Shown here piece after piece: positions 1-9,482 of a stretch of 64,000 bases of DNA. A program made the translations under genes and the position numbers. Source of the DNA: Sinorhizobium arboris LMG 14919. Lineage in GTDB: Bacteria; Pseudomonadota; Alphaproteobacteria; Rhizobiales; Rhizobiaceae. The notes under the pieces were generated by a model. That model was not told the origin of the DNA and did no database searches. It saw only the letters and a list, made by a program, of their open reading frames with translations. The stretch covers positions 646,317 to 710,316 of the forward strand of contig NZ_ATYB01000014.1 in the NCBI RefSeq assembly GCF_000427465.1, given 5' to 3'. Within the stretch, counting starts at the first letter, position 1, and each line of letters opens with the position of its first letter.

Positions 1-85
1 CAAGAGAGGCGTTGCCTGCCATTGCCTGAACGGCACCGAAGAAAAGCACGGCGATCGTCGCCAGAGCCAATCGAAAGCTCGTCAT
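1..85 (-). CDS. Secreted protein, N-terminal fragment (gene continues beyond window)
   Basis: The reverse strand from 85 opens with ATG and reads 28 codons to the window edge. The peptide starts MTSFRLALATIAVLFFGAVQ and ends its hydrophobic stretch with AMAG, a good Sec signal peptide with an Ala-x-Ala-like cleavage site. A strong Shine-Dalgarno (GAGGGGGAG on the minus strand) lies just upstream. Only the signal peptide is visible, so the mature function cannot be named. It is transcribed divergently from the deacetylase at 294. Confidence 0.6.
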   Translation of the reverse strand, partial: MTSFRLALATIAVLFFGAVQAMAGNASL

Positions 86-293
86 CGAACTCCCCCTCAT
101 AGAGATATGCGGCCGATATCGACGCGGTTCGTTGTTGTGACAGGCTCAACGCTTTGTTGCAACCTTGCCGTCGAAACCCCGCCCGCCGTTTCGCCTCGTC
201 CGACCGATTCAGCAAGGCTTAACCCCGCAGCCGTTACCGTCCGGTCCGCAACCGTTGCCGGAAGCCCGATATGGATTTGAGAAGACGGACGAG

Positions 294-1352
294 ATGAAAC
301 AAGGCTTCGCGGGTCTGGTCCGCTACCACGTCAAGCGCACTGCCATCACCGGCGGGCTCGAGGCCGCGCACCTGCTCGCGCGGACCCGGCTGCTGGGAGA
401 GGCGCGCGGGCGTGGGGCGATCTTCACCCTGCACCATGTCCGGCCAAAGGTTCGGCGGGCCTTCGATCCCAATGCCCATCTCGAAATCACACCGGAATTC
501 CTCGAGGAGGCGATCGTGACATTGAGGCGGGACGGGTACCGCTTCGTCCCGCTGGAGGAACTGTCTGCCTGCCTCGGTTCCGCCGATACCCGGCCTTTCG
601 CCTGTTTCACTCTCGATGACGGCTACCGCAACAATCTCGACCACGCTCTGCCGGTCTTCGAACGGCAGGACGTGCCCTTCACGGTCTTCGTCACGGCCGG
701 TTATGTCGACCGAACCCATACGCTCTGGTGGGAAACGCTTGCCGATCTTCTGTCCGCCTGCCGCACGATCCGCTTCGATTTCGGCACGGGCGCGGAGAAC
801 GTGGCAAGCGAATCCCTGGCGGAGAAGCAAGCCGCCTTCAACCGGATTGCCGCGTTTGTCCATGCGGGGGATGAGGCACGGGCGGTCGCCTCGTTGAATC
901 GTGCCGCGGGCCGGCACGGCATCGATCCCCTGGCCATCACCGAGCGTTTGACGCTGGACGAGGCAGGTCTTCGAAACCTGATCCGAAGCCCGCTTGCAAG
1001 CCTCGGCAGTCACATGATCAGCCACCGCGCACTTGCGCGGCTTGGCGATCGTGAGGCGCGGCGCGAGATCTCAGGTTCCGCCGAGCGCGTGGAGGCGATC
1101 ACCGGTCGCCGGCCATCGAGCTTCGCCTATCCCTATGGGGATAGGCCTGCGGTTTCGCCCCGGGATCATCGGCTGGTGGCGGATCTCGGCTTCGCCGTGG
1201 CGGTGACGACGCAGCCCGGCATGCTGTCCGATGCCGCAAATCTCCATGCGCTGCCGCGGATTTCGCTCAATGGCCGTTTCCAGGCGGCACGCTATGTGAC
1301 CGCGCTCGGTTCCGGCATTCCGTTCCGGATATTCCCCCGCGGGGCGGGTTGA
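294..1352 (+). CDS. Polysaccharide deacetylase family protein (CE4/NodB fold)
   Basis: This 352-residue protein carries carbohydrate esterase 4 signatures. TLDDGY supplies the catalytic and metal-binding aspartates. SHxxxHRAL supplies the histidine pair, and AYPYGD is a conserved late strand. CE4 enzymes remove N- or O-acetyl groups from sugars in envelope or extracellular polysaccharides. No clear signal peptide is seen, and the substrate is unknown. The reading frame stays open upstream to a possible TTG at 165, but that stretch is Pro-rich and unlike the family. ATG 294 (MKQGFAGLVRYHVKR) with GGACGAG before it is the better start. Immediately convergent with pdxH. Confidence 0.75.
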   Translation: MKQGFAGLVRYHVKRTAITGGLEAAHLLARTRLLGEARGRGAIFTLHHVRPKVRRAFDPNAHLEITPEFLEEAIVTLRRDGYRFVPLEELSACLGSADTRPFACFTLDDGYRNNLDHALPVFERQDVPFTVFVTAGYVDRTHTLWWETLADLLSACRTIRFDFGTGAENVASESLAEKQAAFNRIAAFVHAGDEARAVASLNRAAGRHGIDPLAITERLTLDEAGLRNLIRSPLASLGSHMISHRALARLGDREARREISGSAERVEAITGRRPSSFAYPYGDRPAVSPRDHRLVADLGFAVAVTTQPGMLSDAANLHALPRISLNGRFQAARYVTALGSGIPFRIFPRGAG

Positions 1353-1375
1353 GGGGGAGGGGAAGCGTCTTCGCG

Positions 1376-1996
1376 TCAGGGATACATCCGCAACTTGGTC
1401 CAGCCGCCTTCCGGCGTTTCGCGGCGGAACTCCACGCGGTCGTGAAGGCGGAAGGGACGGTCGTGCCAGAATTCGATCGAGAGCGGGCGGATGCGGAACC
1501 CGGACCAGTAGTCCGGGCGCGGGATCTCGCCGATCGCATGCCGTGCGGTGTATTCGGCGACGGCTTTCTCCAGCGCAAAGCGGCTTTCGAGCGGCCGGGA
1601 TTGCTTCGAGGCCCAGGCTCCTATGCGGCTGCCGCGGGGCCGGCTCATGAAATATTCGTCGGCTTCTTCGTCGGAGACGATTTCGGCCGGACCGCGCAGA
1701 CGCACCTGGCGGCGCAGCGATTTCCAGTGGAAACACATGGCCGCCTTCCGGGTCGCGAGAATTTCGCGGCCTTTCTGACTTTCCAAATTCGTGTAGAAGA
1801 CGAAGCCGCGTTCGTCGAATCCCTTGAGCAGGACCATGCGTGCATTGGGCAGCCCATCCGGATCCACGGTCGCAAGGGCGACGGCGTTCGGATCGTTCAC
1901 CTCGCTCTTTTCGGCTTCCTTCAGCCATGTGCCAAAAAGGGAAAAGGGCTCGCCTGCCTCCGTGAAGTCACCGGTTATTAACTCATTCGCGGTCAT
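1376..1996 (-). CDS. pdxH: Pyridoxamine 5'-phosphate oxidase
   Basis: This 206-residue flavoprotein oxidises pyridoxamine-P or pyridoxine-P to pyridoxal 5'-phosphate with FMN and O2, in B6 synthesis and salvage. Family motifs are all visible: an early [10 protein letters not shown] strand, [13 protein letters not shown] for FMN binding, a central [15 protein letters not shown], and the C-terminal RP.SIEFW.....RLHDR signature followed by the final W..LRMYP. The ATG at 1996 gives the standard family length. The frame is open further upstream, but that translation is not PdxH-like. Confidence 0.95.
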   Translation of the reverse strand: MTANELITGDFTEAGEPFSLFGTWLKEAEKSEVNDPNAVALATVDPDGLPNARMVLLKGFDERGFVFYTNLESQKGREILATRKAAMCFHWKSLRRQVRLRGPAEIVSDEEADEYFMSRPRGSRIGAWASKQSRPLESRFALEKAVAEYTARHAIGEIPRPDYWSGFRIRPLSIEFWHDRPFRLHDRVEFRRETPEGGWTKLRMYP

Positions 1997-2136
1997 ATTG
2001 TTTTCCAATGCCGTGTGTCTGGCGCGGGAACGCTTCGGGATGAATCCGAGTCGCGTTTCCGCATCGTAATAAGGTCGGAGCCTGCCTGCGGACTTCTCGG
2101 GACGCGGTACGCTTTGGCAAGTCTGACAGGAATGCC

Positions 2137-2592
2137 GTGCAAGACATAGCAAAGCGGAACGATGGCAAGAAGGGCCTTTCCTTTGCATTGCTGCACATCG
2201 CGGCAATTTGCCTGGCGCTTGTCGCCCTGCCCGGGTGCATGGGCGGGGGCCTCGACGTCTTCGGAGGCTCCGGCGTCGACCGTTCGGTGTCGACCGGAAC
2301 CGTGCCGGTGGCGAAGACATCGGACGGCCTGTCCGATGCCATAGCCGTGCGCGACCTCGTTACCGCTGCCGACATCAGTCAGGGCAGCGGCAGCACCATT
2401 CCCTGGGCCAACGCAAGGTCCGGCAGCGCCGGCGTCATCAGCAGCATCCAGGAGGACAACGCCTCGGGCATGCGTTGCCGCCGCTTCACGACCACCCGGC
2501 ATTCTTTCGAGGGCATCGCCAAGTTCGATGGCAACGCCTGCCAACTCGGCAACGGGGAATGGTACCTGACGAGCTTCGGCCCGCGGAACTGA
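2137..2592 (+). CDS. Surface-antigen-type lipoprotein (RT0821/Lpp0805-like)
   Basis: A 151-residue protein starting at GTG 2137. After a 30-residue N-region it has a hydrophobic segment ending LVALPGC, a lipobox for signal peptidase II, so it should be lipid-anchored. The C-terminal half ([20 protein letters not shown], then CRRFTT, then [13 protein letters not shown]) resembles the rickettsial 17-kDa/RT0821-type outer-membrane antigen domain common in Rhizobiales. It has two Cys residues in the C-terminal domain that could pair. Role unknown, probably envelope structure. Divergent from pdxH, about 140 nt away. Confidence 0.7.
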   Translation: MQDIAKRNDGKKGLSFALLHIAAICLALVALPGCMGGGLDVFGGSGVDRSVSTGTVPVAKTSDGLSDAIAVRDLVTAADISQGSGSTIPWANARSGSAGVISSIQEDNASGMRCRRFTTTRHSFEGIAKFDGNACQLGNGEWYLTSFGPRN

Positions 2593-2807
2593 AATCCCAG
2601 ATTAACCATGTTGCCGCAAAGCGGCCGGCGAAGCGCCCCGGACGATCGTTTCGGGAATGTGTTCCCGCCTCCGGCTAACCGATAGTTAGCAACTTCGCCC
2701 GATCATCGCTCACATGCGGAGGACGCTCTCTTCGGGTCCCTTCGGTTGTCGTGAGGTATCAGGCGTGCATCCGGGGCGGCCGCCGAGTAAAGAAAATGAT
2801 AGCAGCC

Positions 2808-3854
2808 ATGCGCGATCCCTATGCAATTCTTGGTGTGCGTCGCAATGCCGGGCAAGAGGAGATCAAGGCGGCTTGGCGCTCCGTCGCCAGAGCGGTTCAC
2901 CCCGACCACAATCAGGACGATCCCTCCGCTACCGAGCGCTTCGCCGAAGCGGGCAGGGCCTATGAGCTGTTGCGCGACCCGGTGCGCAGAAGCCGTTACG
3001 ACTGGGCGCGGCGTGAGGCGGAGCTCCGCCGCATGGAGGCGATGAAGGAGAGGATGCGAGGTCCGGAGCCGGCGGATGAGCCTGTCGGCGCCGAAACGGC
3101 CGAGGAGGCAATCTCGCGCATCTTCGGCGTCGAACCGCAGGCCGCGGCGGCACCGAGGCCGAAGTCCGCCGCACGTCCGGTCGAGCAGGGCGGGCCGCCA
3201 CTGGACGCTAAAACCGCGCCTGCCGGTGAAGCGAAGCAGGAGCAGCCGAAAACCGATCTGCCAGTCCGGCGTTCCATTGTGCCGGCGGCGGAGCTGGTTG
3301 CGGCCATCGTCCAGCGTATTCGCGGGCGCATTGCCAAAACGGCCGAAAAGGTGCCGGATCTTGCTATAGAAGTTCATGTCAGCATCAAGGAGTTAATCGC
3401 GCGCGCCCGGGTGCCGGTGGAGCTTCCGGACGGAGAGTCGTTCAGGGTCTCGATTCCGGCCGGCGCGACCGATGGCCAGGCGATCCGCCTGAAGGAGCAG
3501 GGCTATCGCGTCGCCGGCATGGCGCGCGGCGACGTCGTTGCGACCTTGCGCATCCGTCAGGACGGTCCGTTCAGGACCCGCGGACTCGACCTCGTCACCA
3601 CATTGCCGCTGGACCTCCAAAACGCAGTGCTCGGCTGCGAAACCATGATCGAGACTCCCAACGGGCCGGTGACCGTGGCGGTGCCGGCCTGGTCGGGCTC
3701 CGACAAGGAGATCCGCATCGCCGGCAAGGGCCTGCGCGGTGCTGATGGAGAAAGCGGCGACCTGATCGTCGAATTGCGGCTGGTGCTTCACGAAAAGCCG
3801 GACGACAAGGTGATGGACCTCATGCGGTCCCAGCGCGACGGCCTCTATTTGTGA
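2808..3854 (+). CDS. DnaJ-class J-domain co-chaperone (CbpA-like, no zinc finger)
   Basis: A 348-residue protein beginning MRDPYAILGV, the classic J-domain opening, with the DnaK-activating HPD tripeptide in AVHPDHNQDD. Next comes a low-complexity Pro/Ala/Glu linker (about residues 80-170), then a DnaJ C-terminal substrate-binding domain (VSIPAGATDGQAIRLKEQGY, later IRIAGKGLRG). The CxxCxGxG repeats of true DnaJ are absent, so this is a type-II J protein like CbpA that should stimulate DnaK ATPase. An upstream in-frame ATG at 2796 and a GTG at 2751 are possible but add nothing conserved. Confidence 0.85.
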   Translation: MRDPYAILGVRRNAGQEEIKAAWRSVARAVHPDHNQDDPSATERFAEAGRAYELLRDPVRRSRYDWARREAELRRMEAMKERMRGPEPADEPVGAETAEEAISRIFGVEPQAAAAPRPKSAARPVEQGGPPLDAKTAPAGEAKQEQPKTDLPVRRSIVPAAELVAAIVQRIRGRIAKTAEKVPDLAIEVHVSIKELIARARVPVELPDGESFRVSIPAGATDGQAIRLKEQGYRVAGMARGDVVATLRIRQDGPFRTRGLDLVTTLPLDLQNAVLGCETMIETPNGPVTVAVPAWSGSDKEIRIAGKGLRGADGESGDLIVELRLVLHEKPDDKVMDLMRSQRDGLYL

Positions 3855-4054
3855 AGCTTTTCTGACAAGCTGAACCAATATTACGGGGACTAACAGTTCC
3901 TGATCTGGCTCCTGCTTGAACCGCTGTGACGCCTATGCCATAGGCAATGCTCGACAATTTGCCGCATCCGCTGCAGAAGGCGCGGCATCATGACATTCCG
4001 TGAACATTGCCACCGGCGACAGCCGGTGGAGGCAGACAGTATTGGGGACATTCC

Positions 4055-4873
4055 ATGGCTCAGGCATCGGGTCTGATGAATGGCAAGCGCGGCGTCATCA
4101 TGGGCGTCGCAAACAATCGCTCGATTGCGTGGGGCATCGCCAAGGCTTTGTCCGAAGCCGGGGCGGAAATCGCGCTGACATGGCAGGGCGATGCCTTGAA
4201 GAAGCGCGTCGAGCCGCTGGCGCAGGAGCTCGGTGCCTTCATGGCGGGCCATTGCGATGTGACCGACCTCGCCACGATCGATGCCGTATTCTCGGCGCTC
4301 GAAGAGAAGTGGGGCAAGATCGATTTCGTCGTGCACGCGATCGCCTTCTCCGACAAGGACGAGCTGACCGGGCGCTACCTGGATACGAGCCGGGACAACT
4401 TCACGCGCACGATGGACATTTCGGTCTATTCCTTCACGGCGGTCGCCGCCCGTGCGGACCGCGTCATGAACGATGGCGGCTCGATACTGACGCTCACCTA
4501 TTACGGCGCCGAGAAGGTGATGCCGCACTACAACGTCATGGGTGTCGCCAAGGCGGCCCTCGAGGCAAGCGTTCGCTATCTGGCGGTCGACCTCGGCAGC
4601 CGCGGCATCCGCGTCAATGCGATCTCGGCCGGTCCCATCAAGACGCTTGCTGCGTCCGGCATCGGTGACTTCCGCTATATCCTGAAGTGGAACGAATACA
4701 ACGCCCCGCTGAAGCGCACGGTTTCGATCGAGGAGGTCGGCAATTCTGCCCTCTACCTCCTCTCCGATCTGTCGAGCGGCGTCACGGGCGAAGTCCATCA
4801 TGTCGATTCCGGTTACCACACGGTCGGCATGAAAGCCGTTGACGCGCCGGACATCAGCGTTCTGAAGGACTGA
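4055..4873 (+). CDS. fabI: Enoyl-[acyl-carrier-protein] reductase (NADH)
   Basis: A 272-residue short-chain dehydrogenase of the FabI subgroup, which reduces trans-2-enoyl-ACP in the last step of each fatty-acid elongation cycle. The N-terminal GVANNRSIAWGIA nucleotide-binding loop is typical of FabI, as is the catalytic Tyr-x6-Lys (Y159 and K166 in YNVMGVAK). AISAGPIKTLAASGI near residue 200 belongs to the substrate loop. Start at ATG 4055, preceded by GGGGAC. Sinorhizobia carry more than one fabI; this looks like fabI1 by its context next to a histidine phosphatase and aroC. Confidence 0.95.
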   Translation: MAQASGLMNGKRGVIMGVANNRSIAWGIAKALSEAGAEIALTWQGDALKKRVEPLAQELGAFMAGHCDVTDLATIDAVFSALEEKWGKIDFVVHAIAFSDKDELTGRYLDTSRDNFTRTMDISVYSFTAVAARADRVMNDGGSILTLTYYGAEKVMPHYNVMGVAKAALEASVRYLAVDLGSRGIRVNAISAGPIKTLAASGIGDFRYILKWNEYNAPLKRTVSIEEVGNSALYLLSDLSSGVTGEVHHVDSGYHTVGMKAVDAPDISVLKD

Positions 4874-4885
4874 TAGCTTCGCTCG

Positions 4886-4922
4886 ACGGCCGCCATGCGT
4901 CTTTCGACCGCATGGCGGCCGT
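4886..4922. terminator. Long perfect hairpin after fabI
   Basis: ACGGCCGCCATGCG at 4886-4899 pairs perfectly with CGCATGGCGGCCGT at 4909-4922 (14 bp stem, 9-nt loop), 13 nt past the fabI stop. There is no real U-tract after it, so it may stabilise the 3' end or be a repeat-derived palindrome rather than a strict intrinsic terminator. The sequence just after it (GCACTTTGAACTGCTGCATG) resembles dispersed rhizobial intergenic repeats. Confidence 0.6.
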
Positions 4923-5016
4923 AGCACTTTGAACTGCTGCATGTTCTATCCTTAAACCGGCTGCGGCCTGCGGAATCAGCGGTAGGGATCGCGGCGGCCC
5001 GCCCGGAGTGGACATC

Positions 5017-5601
5017 GTGCTCATCTACATGGTTCGCCATGGACAAACGGACTGGAACGCGGAGAGTCGCCTTCAGGGTCAGAAAGATATCCCCCTCAAC
5101 GAGACCGGGCGGCAGCAGGCGACCGGCAACGGCATCGAGTTGAAGAGGCTTCTCGGAAGCGGCGCCGCCGACTTCGACTTCGTCAGCAGCCCGCTCGGCC
5201 GCACGCGCGAAACCATGGAGCGTCTGCGGCGGGCGATGGATCTCGATCCTCTGGTCTACCGCACCGACGATCGGCTGAAGGAAGTATCCTTCGGCGACTG
5301 GGAGGGCTACACGCTCCCCGAACTGAAACGCCTCGTACCCGAGCGGATCGCGGAGCGGCGCGTCGCCAAATGGGATTTCATCCCGCCCGGTCCTGATGCC
5401 GAAAGCTACGAGATCCTGTCCTGGCGCGTCGGTGCATGGCTCAGGAGCGTGACGCGGCCGACCGTCTGCGTCAGCCATGGCGGCGTCATCCGGGCATTGT
5501 TCAAGCTGCTGGGGGAAATGGATGCCGATGAAGCGGCGGCCGCCGCCATACCGCAGGACCGTCTGCTGAAAATCGTGGATGGCTCGATAGGCTGGCTCTG
5601 A
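5017..5601 (+). CDS. Histidine phosphatase family protein (phosphoglycerate mutase-like)
   Basis: A 194-residue member of histidine phosphatase branch 1. MVRHGQTDWN holds the phosphorylated His in the RHG motif. SSPLGRTRETM and the later VSHGGVIRALF give the second Arg and His of the active site. It could be a broad phosphatase or a cofactor-dependent mutase; sequence alone does not decide. GTG 5017 is preferred because GGAG sits 8 nt upstream. GTG 5008 and ATG 5029 are in frame and also possible. Lies between fabI and a minus-strand DUF1344 gene. Confidence 0.8.
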   Translation: MLIYMVRHGQTDWNAESRLQGQKDIPLNETGRQQATGNGIELKRLLGSGAADFDFVSSPLGRTRETMERLRRAMDLDPLVYRTDDRLKEVSFGDWEGYTLPELKRLVPERIAERRVAKWDFIPPGPDAESYEILSWRVGAWLRSVTRPTVCVSHGGVIRALFKLLGEMDADEAAAAAIPQDRLLKIVDGSIGWL

Positions 5602-5611
5602 CGCCGCAAAC

Positions 5612-5872
5612 CTACTGAAGAATCTCCAGGTCGTTGATGACGCGCTTGCCGTCGACTTCGGTGTAGAAGACAAGCACCTTGACGCCGGCCTCGAGTCCCT
5701 CGAAGTTGAACTCCTCCGGTGCCTGATAGCTCTTGCCGTCATCGAGGGAGAGGCTCAGCCGGTCGGTATCGACGCTGGTGATCACGGCTTCGACGTCGGC
5801 ACTCTCGGCAAGCGCAGAGAGTGGCGAAAGCAGGCTTGCGGCGGCCATGAGCGTGGCAATGACAAATCGCAT
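5612..5872 (-). CDS. Small secreted DUF1344 protein
   Basis: An 86-residue protein starting MRFVIATLMAAASLLSPLSA, a clear signal peptide with cleavage near ALA-ES. The mature part is a single small beta-rich domain (VEAVITSVDTDRLSLSLDDG then VKVLVFYTEVDGKRVINDL) matching the DUF1344 pattern of short periplasmic proteins in Rhizobiales. AAGAAGG just before the ATG at 5872 supports this start. Convergent with the phosphatase gene. Function unknown. Confidence 0.75.
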   Translation of the reverse strand: MRFVIATLMAAASLLSPLSALAESADVEAVITSVDTDRLSLSLDDGKSYQAPEEFNFEGLEAGVKVLVFYTEVDGKRVINDLEILQ

Positions 5873-6316
5873 CCTTCTTGCCCTCTTCAATGATTCTGCG
5901 AATTTCGTTGTCACCACGCTTTGATCCCCGATTGTGGCAAAAATAGCCTTATGTTGTTGCTTCTAGACCACTTCCCGGAAAAGTGTGTGACGGTTTGCGT
6001 GCAGAAATACGCAGCCTCGAGGATCGTGCCGGAAAGCGGCGGCAGTGGCTCTGCGGCAGCCGTTGCCGCCAGGTTTCCCGACGTGATTTCACGGCGCCGT
6101 CCTCGAGGCGTCGACCTTGGGGAACAGAGGACATGACACCTGCGCCCGCCGCTTCCGCACAAGGGCTTTCCCATGTGCCCGCTTTCCACTAAGAGAGGGC
6201 ACGCGCGTCTCTCGCGTGGCCCTCGGAGCGGGCCAGCTGCGGCTCCGGGGTAGTTGGAATAGACGCGAGGAATTGGCCCGCCGGCCATCTTCGCGATCCG
6301 GAGTTCGGTAGCCGTC
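5873..6316. other. Gene-free spacer with a dispersed repeat and a hairpin
   Basis: No convincing ORF in this 444-nt stretch between the divergent DUF1344 gene and aroC. About 5967-6010 holds a copy of a short rhizobial repeat (CACTTCCCGGAAAAGTGTGT then GACGGTTTGCG), also seen near 8588 and 35388. At 6195-6224 GAGGGCACGCG pairs with CGCGTGGCCCTC (one bulge) to form a hairpin. The promoter of aroC presumably lies here but no strong box was recognised. Confidence 0.5.
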
Positions 6317-7414
6317 ATGTCGCACAATACATTCGGTCATCTTTTCCGTGTCACGACCTGGGGCGAAAGCCACGGTCCCGGACTTGGCTGTGTCGTCGAC
6401 GGTTGTCCGCCCGGAATTCGCTTTACGCTCGCCGAGGTCCAGGCCTGGCTCGACAAGCGCAAGCCCGGCCAGTCGCGCTTCGTCACCCAGCGTCGTGAAG
6501 AGGATCTGGTAAAGGTCCTTTCCGGCGTGATGTTCGATGACGACGGCGAGACGATGATTTCGACCGGCACGCCGATCTCCATGATGATCGAGAACACCGA
6601 CCAGCGTTCCAAGGACTATTCCGAGATCGCCAAGCGCTACCGTCCCGGCCATGCCGACTATACCTACGATGCGAAATACGGCATCCGCGATTACCGCGGC
6701 GGCGGCCGCTCCTCGGCGCGCGAGACGGCGGCGCGCGTGGCGGCCGGCGCTGTCGCCCGCAAGGTCGTGCCGGGCCTGGTGGTTCGCGGAGCCCTCGTCC
6801 AGATCGGCAAGCACCGGATCGACCGGTCCAATTGGGACTGGGCGGAAGTGAACAGCAATCCGTTCTTCTCCCCCGATCCGGCGATCGTGCCCGTCTGGGA
6901 AGAGTATCTCGACGGCATCCGCAAGGCGGGATCGTCGATCGGCGCCGTGGTCGAGGTGGTTGCCGAAGGCGTTCCGGCCGGCATCGGCGCACCGATCTAC
7001 GGGAAGCTCGATCAGGATATCGCCGCCAACCTGATGTCGATCAACGCGGTAAAAGGCGTGGAGATCGGCAATGGCTTCGCCGCCGCGGAGATCAGCGGCG
7101 AGGAGAATGCCGACGAAATGCGCATCGGCCCTCAGGGCGAGCCGGTCTTCCTGTCCAACAATGCCGGCGGCATTCTGGGCGGGATCGCGACCGGGCAGCC
7201 GGTCGTTGCACGCTTCGCCATCAAGCCGACCTCATCCATTCTTACGGAGCGCCGCTCGATCGACAGCGACGGCAAGGAGGTCGACGTGCGCACCAAGGGC
7301 CGCCACGACCCCTGCGTCGGCATCCGCGCCGTTCCGATCGGGGAGGCCATGCTTGCCTGCGCAATCGCCGATCACTATCTGCGTGACCGCGGCCAGACCG
7401 GGCGACTGAAGTAA
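6317..7414 (+). CDS. aroC: Chorismate synthase
   Basis: A 365-residue FMN-dependent enzyme that converts 5-enolpyruvylshikimate-3-phosphate to chorismate, the last common step of aromatic amino acid synthesis. The three family signatures are present: [14 protein letters not shown] near the N-terminus, [15 protein letters not shown] in the middle, and the [20 protein letters not shown] block. The C-terminus has [18 protein letters not shown]. Normal length. The ribB homologue follows 61 nt later and may be cotranscribed. Confidence 0.97.
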   Translation: MSHNTFGHLFRVTTWGESHGPGLGCVVDGCPPGIRFTLAEVQAWLDKRKPGQSRFVTQRREEDLVKVLSGVMFDDDGETMISTGTPISMMIENTDQRSKDYSEIAKRYRPGHADYTYDAKYGIRDYRGGGRSSARETAARVAAGAVARKVVPGLVVRGALVQIGKHRIDRSNWDWAEVNSNPFFSPDPAIVPVWEEYLDGIRKAGSSIGAVVEVVAEGVPAGIGAPIYGKLDQDIAANLMSINAVKGVEIGNGFAAAEISGEENADEMRIGPQGEPVFLSNNAGGILGGIATGQPVVARFAIKPTSSILTERRSIDSDGKEVDVRTKGRHDPCVGIRAVPIGEAMLACAIADHYLRDRGQTGRLK

Positions 7415-7475
7415 TTCTGCTGCATGTTTCGGTCCGGAACTGCGATAAAGACAGAGTAATTTGCGGAGACAGGAA

Positions 7476-8576
7476 ATGTCCTACGACCAGAAGCGCGTCG
7501 TCGAAGCCATTCGCGCCTTCGAAGCAGGCGAGATCGTCGTCGTCACCGACGATGGCGGTCGCGAGAACGAGGGCGATCTGATCGTCGCGGCAGTGCACTG
7601 CACTCCGGAGAAGATGGCGTTCATCGTGCGGCATACGTCCGGCATCGTTTGCACGCCGATGCCGCGCGAGGAGGCAAAACGCCTTAATCTGAATGCGATG
7701 GTTGCTGAAAACGACTCCGCCCACACCACCGCCTTCACCGTGTCCGTCGATTTCAAGCACGGGACCACGACGGGCATTTCAGCAGACGACCGCACGCTGA
7801 CGGTCAGGAATCTTGCCAACCCGAATGTCGGCCCGACGGATTTCGTGCGGCCGGGTCATATATTTCCCCTGGTGGCGCGCGAGGGCGGCGTGCTCATGCG
7901 CTCCGGCCACACGGAGGCCGCGGTCGATCTCTGCAAGCTCGCGAGCGTGCCGCCGATCGGCGTCATCTCCGAGCTCGTCAACGATGACGGCACGGTCATG
8001 CGCGGGCCGCAGGTCGAGGCCTTTGCCGAAACTCACGGCCTCAAGCAGGTCTCGGTGGCCGACCTGATCGCCTATCGCCAGCGCAAGGAGACCTTGATCG
8101 AGCAGGGGCATTCCTTCGAAATGGACACGCCTTACGGCAGGGCCAAGGGCCACACCTATTCGCTTCCCTGGGACTCGATGCAGCACCTGGCCGTGGTCTT
8201 CGGCGACATCCGTGATGGCGTCGACATTCCGGTTCGTCTTCATCTCGAAAATGTCGGAGCCGACGTCTTCGGCCGTGGCCGTCAGATCGACGACATCATG
8301 AAGCGCATCGCCGCCGAGGGCAGGGGGGTCATCGTCTACCTGCGCGAGGGCTCGGTGGGTGTCGGGATTTCGCAGACCGCGCGAAAAGGCAAACATGAAC
8401 GTGAAGCGCATTCCGAGGCACAGGCGCGCGAAAGCGAGTGGCTGGAGATCGGTCTCGGCGCGCAGATCCTGAAAGAACTCGGCATCACCTCCATCCGCCT
8501 TCTGTCGTCTCGCGAACGGCATTATGTCGGCCTGGAGGGCTTCGGCATCAAAATCGCCGCGACCGAGATTCTGTAG
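7476..8576 (+). CDS. ribB: 3,4-dihydroxy-2-butanone-4-phosphate synthase with degenerate GTP cyclohydrolase II domain (RibBX-like)
   Basis: This 366-residue protein makes the four-carbon precursor of riboflavin from ribulose 5-phosphate. Residues about 1-205 are a full DHBP synthase, with DDGGRENEGDL near the start, the FTVSVD strand and the RSGHTEAAVDLCKLA loop. The last 160 residues follow the RibA fold (VRLHLENVGADVFG, SVGVGISQTARKGKHER) but lack its zinc cysteines and the usual C-x2-TGD and GRGIGL elements. That suggests a non-catalytic or altered RibA domain. Start at ATG 7476 after GGAGACAGGAA. No FMN riboswitch fits in the 61-nt leader. Confidence 0.88.
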   Translation: MSYDQKRVVEAIRAFEAGEIVVVTDDGGRENEGDLIVAAVHCTPEKMAFIVRHTSGIVCTPMPREEAKRLNLNAMVAENDSAHTTAFTVSVDFKHGTTTGISADDRTLTVRNLANPNVGPTDFVRPGHIFPLVAREGGVLMRSGHTEAAVDLCKLASVPPIGVISELVNDDGTVMRGPQVEAFAETHGLKQVSVADLIAYRQRKETLIEQGHSFEMDTPYGRAKGHTYSLPWDSMQHLAVVFGDIRDGVDIPVRLHLENVGADVFGRGRQIDDIMKRIAAEGRGVIVYLREGSVGVGISQTARKGKHEREAHSEAQARESEWLEIGLGAQILKELGITSIRLLSSRERHYVGLEGFGIKIAATEIL

Positions 8577-8640
8577 ATCCCGCAAGAGCCTGGAGCACGT
8601 CCGGGAAAAGTGCGTAGCGGCTCTCGTCTTTGGAGTGCCG

Positions 8641-9171
8641 TTACGGCAGGGCGTCGTAGCCCTCGTCGAAGCCCTTCAGATCGACGGGTATGCCGATGCC
8701 CTCCTCGGGCGACTGGAAGACGATGAAGGTCGCCGTTGCGCCGGCGCGAAAGGTCTTCAGGAGCTCGTCCTCCAGCACGACCTCGGCGTAGCAGCCGTCG
8801 GAAAAGCAGCGCACGAAATAGGCGCGGCCTATGTCCTTGCCGTCGACATTGAGGCCGAGTCCGTTCGGCAGGAGCACGCCGAGCGGCGCAAGGACCCGAA
8901 GGATCTTCGCCTTGCGGTCGGCGGTCTTCAGCACGACGACCGAGAGGCCGACTTCCGGCCTGTCCTCGGCGATGACGTTCTGCATCAGCGCGCACTGTTC
9001 GGCCGAGGCGCCGGCTGGCTGGTCGCAGACAATCGACCAAGCACCGTGATTTGACTTCACCGTCCCCGGCGTCGCGTTGGATTGCTGGGCCAAGCCTGCT
9101 GCCGGGAATGCGAAGGCGACAATTGCGAGCGCGGCCAGGGTGGGCAGCCGGGAGAAGAGGGACAGGCCCAT
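8641..9171 (-). CDS. Invasion-associated locus B (IalB) family periplasmic protein
   Basis: A 176-residue protein with an N-terminal signal peptide (LPTLAALAIVAFAFPAAGLA, then QQ). The mature part follows the IalB pattern found throughout Rhizobiales: HGAWSIVCDQP with CALMQ, a strand ending LPNGLGLNVDGKD, and YFVRCFSDGCYAEVVL with two conserved Cys. IalB was named in Bartonella for erythrocyte invasion, but free-living rhizobia have several paralogues of unknown role. GAGGT precedes the ATG at 9171. Convergent with ribB. Confidence 0.85.
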   Translation of the reverse strand: MGLSLFSRLPTLAALAIVAFAFPAAGLAQQSNATPGTVKSNHGAWSIVCDQPAGASAEQCALMQNVIAEDRPEVGLSVVVLKTADRKAKILRVLAPLGVLLPNGLGLNVDGKDIGRAYFVRCFSDGCYAEVVLEDELLKTFRAGATATFIVFQSPEEGIGIPVDLKGFDEGYDALP

Positions 9172-9482
9172 GTAAACCTCAAAAACCTCGAATCATTAGG
9201 GCTATTCTTGAAGCGCGCGGTGAGACATGAAAAGCCCTGGTCGTTACATTCCAGTGCCATATGGCCGAAATTGGGCCCGCCCGGCATGAAATCGGCCGCC
9301 CGGAGCCGCTTTCTCCCGCCGAACGAGCGTGGCTCCCCGCCAAGGGCGGCCGGTGGGCTGCCCGCGCGCGGGCGCCGGTGCGTAGGAGAGCTTGCGGCAG
9401 GTTGCGAGGTCTCCTGTGCGAAAACGTCCGCTTTGTGCAAAAATGCCGCATGGGGTTGCTTGGACAGATGTTGCGGCGCTGG

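Noticed and set aside
165..293. N-terminal extension of the polysaccharide deacetylase
   Set aside because: The Pro-rich stretch is unlike the family; ATG 294 has a better ribosome site.
7415..7475. Possible FMN riboswitch before ribB
   Set aside because: Only 61 nt separate aroC and ribB, too short for the RFN fold, and none of its conserved words are present.
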